Origin: Odiellus spinosus
Lineage: Eukaryota > Arthropoda > Arachnida > Opiliones > Phalangiidae
Direction: 5' to 3'
NCBI GenBank assembly: GCA_963920705.1
Contig: OY987232.1
Location: forward strand, 14,881,726 to 14,945,725
Length of the DNA stretch: 64,000 bases
In this document: one piece after another, positions 11,501 to 23,500 of the stretch
Numbering within the stretch: the first letter of the stretch is position 1
Layout: every line of letters begins with the position of its first letter
The notes under the pieces: generated by a model
The model's database searches: none
Told to the model about the DNA's origin: nothing
Seen by the model: only the letters and a program-made list of their open reading frames with translations
Program-made: the position numbers and the translations under genes

Positions 11501-14500
11501 GTCTATTACTCCAGGGTCTTGTCTACCCCTCTGTGTATGGGTTATTCTCAAAAGGCGCGATTCGTTGGCCTCCTAACGGTAGATGTTTTCGGAGCGGGAG
11601 TTCGTCGAGCGAATATCTCTAGCAGCCTTGGAGTTCGTCCAAAAACGTCGTCGTTTGTGGAGAGAGAGAATTTCCAATTTTGCGTAGACAGGGGGATGAA
11701 GTAGGACCCCTTCTAACTCGTAAAATTGGGAATTTTAGCCATACAGAGAGGGAGCGCTATATGGGACATTGGAGTAGTAGACTTCAAAGGAGGGTTTCAT
11801 CGGCTTCTGCTCCAACGCATATCTTGCGGGCGTAAAATTCAGAATTGTACAACGAGACTAGTAAAACTAAAATACTATAACCTTTTTCAGACTTAAAATA
11901 TCAAAGGAGATATTACACAAAATATGTTAAATACAGCTTGAATATATTCGTATTTTCAATTCTGTAGTTCTCAGGTTGTCAGCTATCCACCTTGGGCGCT
12001 GTATGTAGGTTAGCTTTCTTTGAAGAGGGGGTCGCCAATATTAACAAGGAGTCGTGCAATTTATTTTTAATTTAATTGTGGAACGATCATTTCTGATGAC
12101 GGTGGTCCTTCAAAGAAACACAATAAAAATGGAGTTCACTTTTAAGGTTGAAACAAAATCTAGACGGTATTTTCGAAAGCACTGGTTTGCCTTTCACCAG
12201 TGAAAATTTAATCCATTTCCCCGCAATTATTAGATGAGAAAAAAATTCGCACAAATATAGTTTTAGTTTTGCAACAAGTTTTACAGGAAATTTTTTAAAA
12301 TATTAGTTTTTTTTACTATTTGTTTCAAAAAGAAAGATACAGTAGACAATATCATATATAATTGCAGAAAAACATGGACGTAAGGGACACGGCCACCTTT
12401 TTCGTAAGAATAGAAATGTCCACAGGCAACTCCAGGTGGCGCTCTCCTCTAGCTAGGCAGAAGATACAGGTTAATACACGGCCATTACGAAGGTTAAAAC
12501 ACGGCCATTACGAAGGTTAAAACACGGCCATTACGAAGGTTAAAACACGGCCATTACGAAGGTTAAAACACGGCCATTACGAAGGTTAAAACACGGCCAT
12601 TACGAAGGTTAAAACACGGCCATTACGAAGGTTAAAACACGGCCATTACGAAGGTTAAAACACGGCCATTACGAAGGTTAAAACACGGCCATTACGAAGG
12701 TTAAAACACGGCCATTACGAAGGTTAAAACACGGCCATTACGAAGGTTAAAACACGGCCATTACGAAGGTTAAAACACGGCCATTACGAAGGTTAAAACA
12801 CGGCCATTACGAAGGTTAAAACACGGCCATTACGAAGGTTAAAACACGGCCATTACGAAGGTTAAAACACGGCCATTACGAAGGTTAAAACACGGCCATT
12901 ACGAAGGTTAAAACACGGCCATTACGAAGGTTAAAACACGGCCATTACGAAGGTTAAAACACGGCCATTACGAAGGTTAAAACACGGCCATTACGAAGGT
13001 TAAAACACGGCCATTACGAAGGTTAAAACACGGCCATTACGAAGGTTAAAACACGGCTATTACGAAAGTTAATACACGGCCATTACGAAGGTTAAAACAC
13101 GGATATTATGAAGGTCACTACGCCGCCATTATAATATTAAATCGGGTTTAATTGGATTAAACGGAGATAAAAATATTGAATCGCGGATTAAACAGAGATG
13201 AAAAGATTACTTGGATATTATATTTTGGCCCGATCAAAACGTCAAACTCCATTTAAACATATAATTGAAAATGTAGAATATCAGAAGCCGATGAAACCCT
13301 CCTTTGAAGTCTATTACTCCCGGGTCTTGTCAACCCCTCTCTGTATGAGTTAGTTTCAAAAAGCGCGATTCGTACGTCTCCTAACGGTAGATATTTTCGG
13401 AGCGGGAGTTCGTCGAGCGAATATCTCTAGCAACCTAGGAGTTCGTTAAAAAAACATCGTCGTTTGTGGAGAGAGAGAATTTCCAATTTTCCGTAGACAG
13501 GGGGTATGAAGTAGGACCCCTCCGATCTCGTAAAATTGTGAATTTTACCCATACAGAGAGGAGCGCTATATGGAACATTAGAGTAGTAGACTTCAAAGGA
13601 GGGTTTCATCTACTTCTGAGAATATAAATTTAATCGCGATTGAAAGCTTCATTTAATCATGGACGAATTATAGTATACACAGGGACGAGTGGCAGACACA
13701 GATTTCCCTTATAGCGCCGCGTCCGAGTCTTGTTAAATGTCGTGCCCTGTTTTTACCCCCCCGACCAAATCTAGCCGAGTCTAAACGAAAAAAAAAGGAA
13801 ACAGAATTATGCGGCTAATGCCATCTTTCCGCCGTGAACTGAACTATTTTATTCAATGTAGTTTGAAATTTTCGTCTGCTTATCAGCTAGGATATATTTC
13901 TAAACGGTTATTTTAGTCTCTTTTGTTAAAATTTAACGAATTATTAGTTGGTTAGTCTTACGTTTTAGAGCTTAATTATGGGGATCAAGCCCTTAATACT
14001 GCTTCAAGGTAAGGTCGATTTTAAGTTTGTTAAAAGTTATTTTTTTTTTTTTTTATAAAAGCCAAAACTTACCATCATCTGAATCTCTTAATACACTTTT
14101 ACTTTTTTTCTTCTCTGGAGAATGTGTAAAATCTCCAAACAATGTCTCAAACGTTTGAGCACTAAAATTCATCGCCAATTCGCGATAAATCTAAACACGT
14201 GCGTAAAGGCCTAACTTTATAAATCTTGTGCTAGTATTTTTCCCCGCGTTCCTACCCCCTTTTGACTCGGTTTGTCGTTAGTTCCCAGAAATGCCGCTGG
14301 AGCGCGCATTTAACAATCGTTAGCCAGAAAATTACTTCTGCCACTCGTCCCTGTGTATACTATAATTCGTCCATGATTTAATACTTATGACCTTTCGCAT
14401 ACTCCAAAAAGATCGTTACATTGAATCAGAATTAGCCTTTTCCTATAAATCAATATTTAATTGGCACTTTATTCTTTCCATACGCTAGCGAGAGAAACTT

Positions 14501-17500
14501 CCAAATATAATTTCCAACAAGTTTCTTTAAGCTTATTAGAAACGCATGACCCAGTTTAGTCGCGATCATTTTAATCTCTATCCCTTTTATCTTTCCATTA
14601 AAACTGCTTTTAAACTTTTCAGATGACGCTCCTCTTATTACTGGAAGTCAAACTAAGTACCGAGTAGGAGATTTTGTTAATGTAAACTGCACTTCGGCCA
14701 ACCCTAATCCTAGGTTTCCACCGGAGCTCAATTGGTTCATTAACGATGTACAGGTAAGAATAATTCCCGACGTTAGAATCAAATTTCACGTTTAAATATA
14801 GAGAAAGAGGTTTTATAATAGATTAACGAAAAGCTCTTTTACTGTTCGTCGTTTTTAAAACTTTTCTATCGTTCTACGACGAGTTTAGGTTATTACAAAT
14901 CCATTTTTAAACAAATTTTGAGCTTTGCCAAATATTATTTACGCTATTTCAAAACCGATATTTAGGTTACCTCCATGTTCAGGAACACGCAACACATTCA
15001 AATTAATTTATTAGCGAATACAAGATGATTAAATTAATGGTTGAATAATTTTATATTAATATATAATTCGCGAATTTTTTATTTTATTCGAAATATATTC
15101 TTTAGCGATGATTATAGATTAGGAATAATTAAGTATGGTAGGTGACCCTAACTTGGTACACTTGTTGGAAAGAGGTATATTGGGAGGACTATAGGATTGA
15201 TAACTAAAAAAATTAGATTGACTCATCACGCAGACACTCAACGCGTTTTCAGTCCTCTACGACTAAAACGTTTTGCGCAGTCGCGGTCACAAACTACCTA
15301 GTAGCGTGCTCTAACTTGGTAATAGGGATTCTAACCTGGTAATGCCTTGTACCTAACTTTGAACACGCGTTGAAATATATGTAAAACCAGAAGACGACGA
15401 AACCCTCGTTTGAAGTCTATTACTCCCGGGTCTTGTCTACCCCTCTCTGTATGGGTTATTCTCAAAAGGCGCGATTCGTACGCCTCCTAACGGTAGATAT
15501 TTTCGGAGCGGGAGTTCGTCCAGCGAATATCTCTAGCAACCTTGGAGTTCGTCAACCAAACGTCGTCGTTTGTGGAGAGAATTTCCAATTTTCCGTAGAC
15601 AGGGGGTATGAAGTAGGACCCCTCCGATCTCGTAAAATTGGGAATTTTACCCATACAGAGAGGAGCGCTATATGGAACATTAGAGTAATAGACTTCAAAG
15701 GAGGGTTTCATTGGCTTCTGGTAAAACACATTTACGAGCCAGTATTTGATGATTTTAAAAATTAGGCATTGCTTTGCCGTTGAACCCATTTTGAAATCCT
15801 CATTTCAAAGGAAGTCGTCGATAACTTCGCAAATACCGGCTGGCGCGAAATATATCCAGCAATGTCCCAGTAAATTTGGCCAAGGAATCCATTGGTGACT
15901 CGTTCCTCGATTCGAGGTGTGGAAGTGGTTCTTTTCGCGAATTTTGTGAGTTTTCCATATATTATTTCGCGCTACGCCAAGTTAGAGCTCCCATATAGGT
16001 CATTTGAAATTTACCTTTCGCGATGAATTCTGGGCCAATTTCGGGTGATGAGACGCACATTTTGTAGCGGAGAACCCGGCCTTTCCGTATTAGTCTTTTA
16101 CTTAAACGTTGTTTTTTCTCAAGTCCGTAAAACCTTATTTCCCGTGGCCTAAAAGGAAATTTTCCCTAAAATTTCCTTATAATTGATTAGTCAAATTTAT
16201 GGGTTGGGCTAATTAGAGTCGTATCTTCTCCCAATATTTTCCTAGAGGGTCGAAGTTAGTTTTTCTCAATAGCCCGATATGGCGTCTACAAAACCAGCCA
16301 TAGAAAGCTTAATTTGAGCTAGTCAATCTGAAGTTATGAATTTTTAAAAGGTTTACCAAGTTAGGACTTTGCCAAGTTAGGGGCTAATATTTAGTTGAAG
16401 AGTTTTTGTAAGGAGTTGTTGGTATGGCTGCAGGAATTCTGGCCAAACGACACGAACGGCAACAGTACCGGCTGTATAATGGACTATCGCAATAACGCGC
16501 CATAATTATAAGTCTTAAAGTGCGCAATTGGCAAACAATTTGTTGTCCGTGCAATCTGGTGGAATTACAGTTTCTGAAAATAATCATTCGTTGTAATCTT
16601 TATGGTGGTAGTAAAGGGTTAATTAGTACTATGAAAAAACATGTGCCATCTCGTGTTTTTCACCAAATGAAGTTTACCTTCTATTTCTATCGAGATATTT
16701 GAAGAAACTCGCCCCAAAACGGTATTAGTTTGGCATCGATACAGTCCGCTATCACTTGCCGTTCCGTTCTTGATGATCAAGGTACCATTCTCTAGGATAG
16801 CGTAACGATTTCCATTTTGTAATTCGCGGAGCTGGTTACCACGATACCATTTCAAATGAACTCGAATCAACGGCGGGAAACCTTTGGCGCGACAATCCAG
16901 TTGAATAGGATAGCCTGACCATAAATTGGAAGTAGCCACTTTTACGTCAACCGATACTCCTTCTGAATACAGGATATTCCAAAAATGATTAAAACTAAGG
17001 TAACCCAGTTTCGAATGAATTTTGAGAAGGAGTTTTTACCGTATACGACGAGTCTGTAGGAACGCGAGACTGAGGAACCCCACTTTCCTACTGGCGCGAC
17101 GCAAGTATAGACTCCGGAGTCGTCGCCTCGGGCTTGACTGATGTACAAGGAGCCGTCCTGTTGGATAATTATTCTAGGATTGGAACTTTCCTCGATGCGG
17201 GGAGCTCTCGACCATTTAGGCGTTTCTGTGGCCCCACGTATTCGGCATCTAATCTTTACGTTTGAACCAGCTATCCTTAGTATTTCTTTTTCAACTGGTA
17301 TCACTGGACTTTCCGTAGTGGTTGTGGTCGTCGTAGTTGTTATAGTGACGATTTCTGGGCACAAAAGAAATGGCTTAGCACTTGAAGTCTGCGAATGTGT
17401 AAATTCTCAAACGGGAGAACGAAGTTTAAGAAAGATTATTCTTAGAGGTATTTAAATCCTAACCTGTCGTTGTGGTTGGCGTTCGTGGTTTTGGTTTCGA

Positions 17501-20500
17501 GACAATCCTAGTTTCTGAAAATGGTGAGGGATATTTTCGTTAACACTCAACAAATTTGCTCAAAATTAGAATCGCGTACCAATTGGCTTGACGCAATTAC
17601 GGGCGCAGCCTCGTAAACAACATTTTTGATTGTCCCTGCAGTCCGGATCATCCACACAAAAATTTAAGCATTCTGGTTTCGTACCATCTCTGGGTGATGG
17701 TTTATCATTATGTACCGAGGGACACCTTCCAGGCTTGTTAACTGAAATGAAAGTTTTGTTTGCATCAAATCGGTATAACTTTAATAAAAAGGAAAAGTGG
17801 TACTTAGTCTGCATTCTGGTAACGAAACCGACTCTCCTTCAGCATTTATAATTACTTTCTGCGCGCATCGTTGTCCTGCTGAACACGAATATTTCTGTTT
17901 CGAATAAGAATATATTTTTTAGTGAAACTTAAATTCCTTCTTGGGTATACAATCAATTTAACGTTCAAAATTTACTGTTACAGTAATCTATTTAAGGCGG
18001 TAGTAAAGGATTATTTAGTTTGCGTTGTAATTATCAAAAGTAATCAAGAACAAAAGATTTCAATTCAAATTTAAGTGAAAACCGTGAAATGATAGTATTT
18101 GTGGTTCGCTTGATAATAGGTACGGCGAATGACCCTTTTTGGTGAGTTACCCATTGACTACCGTCTTAACAGTCCTTCCTATCATTCCATTAAAAAAACT
18201 TTACTTTGCAAGGATTATAACAGTTGCATGATAGTACGCAACCGTTAGCATAGTCGCGATTAATATCGATACCATGGGGACACCATATCTCTCCGCAGTT
18301 GTTCGGTGGACATTTCGACGCTGGACTAACTTCGTTTTCAGTCGCTAAAATTGTGAAATTGATGCACATTCGGTCATTAGAGAAGAACACAAATTGAAAC
18401 GAATGATCCCCTTTTAACGGGGAACAACGCTTACCGGGAGAGATTCCGGTACAAAAACGAATGCAAAGATCGCTTGTTCCGAACCTATTCTCGTTTCCTC
18501 CGCAACCGGTGTAAATGAATTTTAAACAAGTTCTCGTTTCCAAATTATAGAACCATCTGGGATGCTCTTCCGTGCAATTTCCTCGGTCCTTCGGTTTCCT
18601 ACATACAGCTAATAGGAGGAGGAATTTAGATTGAATTCCACATGCGAAGATTTTCATTTGTGCAGTGGAAATGGAAAAGTATGGAACTGAAAAACTGAGC
18701 AAGTGCAAATACGCTTATGGGAACTCCGCAATTGCAACATTACCGGAAGACTCGCACCTTTTTCATCTTCTGGTACGGTATTGTTTTTGGGCGGGCTGAC
18801 TGGTTCCGCCAGTTTTGCCTCTTCATCTGGTTGAGGGTTTTTTTTCTGGCAAGTTCTTTCGCAATCACCGCGATTTTCGAATCGATTATCATTACCCTCA
18901 CAACCTCCAAATTGGAACTCCTTGCATATTCCCGACATCGCGTCGTAGTAAAATTTGATATCAGAACCAGCGCATGATCCAGGATCAGCCGTCAATAGAC
19001 ACGCATCTATTGAATTTCTACCATTAGCACCAATCGTAATGACTCTCTCTACGCGACTCACTTTCGGGGGGTAAAGTATCGACTGGGACATTTTCTTTTT
19101 TGCATCTTTTTTCGCAACTTTGATTGTCATTGAAACGGTTTTCATTACCTCGACATCCTCCAAAAACAAATGGCACGCATTCGTCTCGTTGAGGAATGTA
19201 ATGCCATTTAGTAAAGTTACCACTGCAAGGACCTCGGACTTCCGGTAGTTGACATACGTCTAATGACGAGAGTATTAGACTCGTTTCTTTTAATTTTTAT
19301 TTATTGACTAATGTACCCGCTTTTTCTTTTCGTAAGCAAGTTACTTCGCAAATGTACTTGGTCGAAAATCGGTTGTTGTTTCCCAAGCAGCCGCCGTATT
19401 CGAAACTCTCGCAAACGCTTCGCGAGGCGTCGTAGTACCAGAAGCTCTTGTAACTTTCGCAAGGACCAGACACTCGCGGTAGCTCGCAGGCGTCTTATTG
19501 ATATATTTATTTGAGAGAATTTTACACGAAGACATTCGTTCAATCTCGAGAAAACTTACCTGCCCCTTCGGGCGTAACGCAGACGCTTTCGCATTCTTGG
19601 AGACTATCGAACTTATTTGCATTTCCAGCGCATCCTCCGTACCAGAAACGATTACAGCCTCCGTAATCCGTGTCGAAGAACCATTTCACTGAGAGGTTTT
19701 TACAAGGACCTCTTTCTTTCTCCAATCTACATACTTCTATTAATTTTGAAGTTAATTTGAGTTGGAAGATTTAAAGTTAAATTTTAAACGCCAACAACCT
19801 CCGGGTTTTGGATGAGATTCGCTACAGCCTTCGTTGTTAGGTCCCCTGATCCCCCCATCTGGGCAGCAACCAAATGGAGAATAATCGCAAGGACATCCTC
19901 GAAATCCTGGTCCCCTCGAAGGCGTCAAACCGTCGGGACAACAGCCGTAGAGTAGTGTATCACAAGGGCAACCTTTTCCTCTTTCTTCGGTAGCCGGAGT
20001 GACGTTGTCCGGGCAACAACCGTACTTGGTAGTCGAGCAGGGACAGTCTTTGTAGTTGGGTCCCTTGGACACCGTAATCTCGTCGGGACAACAACCAAAC
20101 GGTGTAACGCCACAAGGACATCCTTCGTATCTAAATAATGTAGTGACTAAAAGTTAAACCACCGATACATTTTCATCGCTTTATCGACCAGGCTGCGCTT
20201 GGCAAATATTTTTATCAAAAATAGATATATTTCCCTCCATACGATGTTAACACACTGCGTTAATCATTGGGCATTTGAGAAAATAACACTTGAACGGAAG
20301 TATAGGTGGATGTACCTAACTTTTTGTTCTGACCAAGAGCTTTCTTCACCGGGATAGAAGAAAACTCAAGGGTTTCCATTTGATGTAAGAATCCATTGTT
20401 AGTTATGTTGTCAGAATAACTTGCTGAAAGATAACCTGGTCGAGGGAAGTGCGAGTGGAAGAATTCTATAAAGTGTGTACCCGGGTCCCTTAGCCAGCGT

Positions 20501-23500
20501 GACGTTATCGACGCAGCAGCCATACCGCGTAGTTGAGCAGTCGCAACCTTCTTGGTCAGGACCGGAAGCAGGAGTCGTGCCATCGATACAACATCCGTAA
20601 AGGGTAATCAAGCAATCGCAACCTTTGAAATAAGGACCTGTAGCCGGAGTGTGATTATCTTGACAGCATCCGAATGGATAAGTTTCGCACGAGCAATTGA
20701 AATATCTTAAGAGAGAATTTTAGTTGTAGAGCTTTGATAGAGATGTATACTAGCGTCATGGGCCAATAATATCTCGGAGGAACCTACTAGTATCTTCACG
20801 CACCGAAAGGTAGAACGGAGTGACTTACCTCGGGCCTTTGGCCGTTTGGATACCGTTGGGGCAGCATCCAAATTTTGACGCGTGACAATCGCATCCAGCG
20901 TAATTAGGACCACTCGCTTCGGTTTCATTATCGGGACAGCAACCGAATCGCGAATAATTACAACACAAGAGATAATTGGGACCTCTGGCCGTGGAAACTT
21001 TGTCGGGACAACAGCCGTATGTCGTATTGTTACAATGCGTCAGCGCAGTGGAATTGAGAGGTCCGCAACCTTCCATATTTGGTCCGAACTTGGAATCGGT
21101 ACAATTGACGGATTTGTTCCTATTGAGGTCTGGACCCGATGCTGCCGTGGCGTTATTGCTTTTTTGGGATGTGAACTTGTAGTTCATCGTGATAATTATT
21201 AATAGTTTTAGTTCTTACTCGGCATTGCAGGGTACGTCCCCACACACCCTTTCAACTTCCGGACTGTTGTTGGGATCGCACAAGCTTGGATCTACGCTTT
21301 CATAGTCGGGCGTCCTTGCGCAAGTTTTTTCCCTCCTTTGTATTCCTACGCGTTTAAAATAAAAGATTCGTTACCGGAAGAGCTAGACGAATAGGAACAG
21401 AGAATCTCAGTAAACTCTCTCAGTAAAAAGTACACAGGACAAGAGGTGAATTAACATTATGAAACTCACTAACGATTTTGATGAAATTTTGCACCCATGC
21501 AAATTTTAAGAAAATGTTAACGTGTCGTTGGTTAGATACTTTTCAAGCACTATGTTTTGACAAAATGTATTATATTTGAGCCCTACCTCCTCCGCAAGTA
21601 ACTGGACACTCGGCAAATTCTCCTACTGTCCACTCGTATCTGTATTTAGCTTCTCTAGCGGTTAAGTTTTTTGGGATTGAAAATTCGTATATGATGCCCT
21701 GATTTTTCTCCTGGTAGAGTAACTATGAACCCCGAATTATTTTTAATTTGAAAATTTTCCAAACTTTCTTTTGCTACGTACTACTATGAAAAGAGGTTCC
21801 GTGGTTGGTCCCAACGTCCATAATTTTTCGGCTTTCTGAAAATCTCTTTCGTAGTAAAATTTAGTGCCGGCGAAGCTTTGGTTTGTCGCGTAGTCAATTT
21901 TCCAATTCCCGTTCAAATAGTATTGATTTTCCGTATTTCGAACGGCCAAGTAGTTGTTAGTATGGATCTTCTCTTCAATACGAACATTAGTTGCGCCCGA
22001 TGGTATCAATATTATATCTTTGTAGCCTAATTTAGAATAAATTAACCCGACTTAGATCTTGGCATCGTATCATACGTTACTAACCTATCTGCAGACTGTC
22101 ATTATCAAAAACTCCCGCCACGGTGTCGCAAGTACTTCCATCGCCTTTACACACTCCACAATTGTCTTTTTTGGCTTTCGATCCCAGTATCATGTCACAG
22201 CCTACATCCTATATGTTAATTTTGTCAGACGAACTATAACTCTAGAAACCACGAAATTAGTTCTTACCATACAATAACCATTGACGCAAACGTCCATTGA
22301 CCCGTTTAGACATGGCGTTCCATCGATTACCTTTTCAGTGTGCCGATAGTAGAACCTTTCACCTTTTGGTCTGCAGTTTAATTCGCAAGGATTGTTGGCT
22401 ATGGTTGGAAATTTGGTTCCCTTTTGCTATTTACCATTTTTGGTGATTCTTAAAATTTTATAGCGATGCCTACTTTTGAAGTATGGAATCCAGGTGTAAT
22501 ATTTCCCTTCAAATTTGAGTGTGTTAAAGCTTGAGCATTGAAGCTCTCTGAAGTCTATCGTGCCTTCGGGACAACGCTATAATAAGAGCCAAATTTTTTG
22601 ACTACGTAGACATAAGTTAAACAGTCGTACGCCAATAATGTAGTCGACAATTTCTTTCACGTCCTCCACCAATGTTAGACGTTCCTCAGAAAGGTAGGGG
22701 GCTTTCTTCAGAACGGGGCGTCAAAAAATGTTTCACTAATAACATAGGGCAGCTTGTGTCTCTTACTAACCTCGGAAGAAATCGCTGGCTACCTTCTATT
22801 GAAAACTATCGACAGCCGCGGAACAAAGAGATCCGCGACCCATTTATGTACTTAATAATGTACCTGAATGTTACAAGAAACGTATATTTTGGATGGGCCG
22901 TCGCACGAATGTGTATCGTCTGATCTACAGATAATAGAAACAATATGATCAAGCCCCATGTTTTTTATATATTAATTAGTTCAAAGTTATAAGGCATAAT
23001 TAAAATTACAGATATTTAACGAGTTCGTTGCAAAACGTCTAATCTCTGAGAGAACATGTTTCCCTTGATTTAATAGTCTTCTGTTATACATTTACTTCAC
23101 AATTTAAATCTTATGGCCATGTAGTCTCCTAAGCAAGAGAAGTCGGTGACATTAAGGCGGTAGTGAAGGGTAATTTAGTACGATGGAAAAACGCGAGATG
23201 ACATTGAATTTCGTAATATGGGTCTCAGTTCTTCTGAGGGTAATGATTCTTTGGGAATGATTTATTTCCCAGTCTTCTGAACTCTTACCTTTTTTCCCTG
23301 TATCCCGCCTTTCGCGGAAGCGGGTGGGCACGATGTAGGCCAGACGGTGACCGGTCTCGTATGATAATTGGTAAGGCAAATGAACATTTATGGTGAGTTA
23401 TCCCATGAACTACCGCCTTAAAAATAGGCCATTTAAGGGATTCAAAACCAATTTTAGTTGACAATCGGCTAGAAAGTCGCCTAATTGTTTTAGCTCAGCG

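Noticed and set aside
12470-13115. CRISPR array
   Set aside because: Units are contiguous, with no unique spacers, in a eukaryotic intron.
13978-14008. Mini-exon on the + strand of family C as a coding exon
   Set aside because: The reading frame is shifted by one base in copy 2, so coding conservation is not supported.
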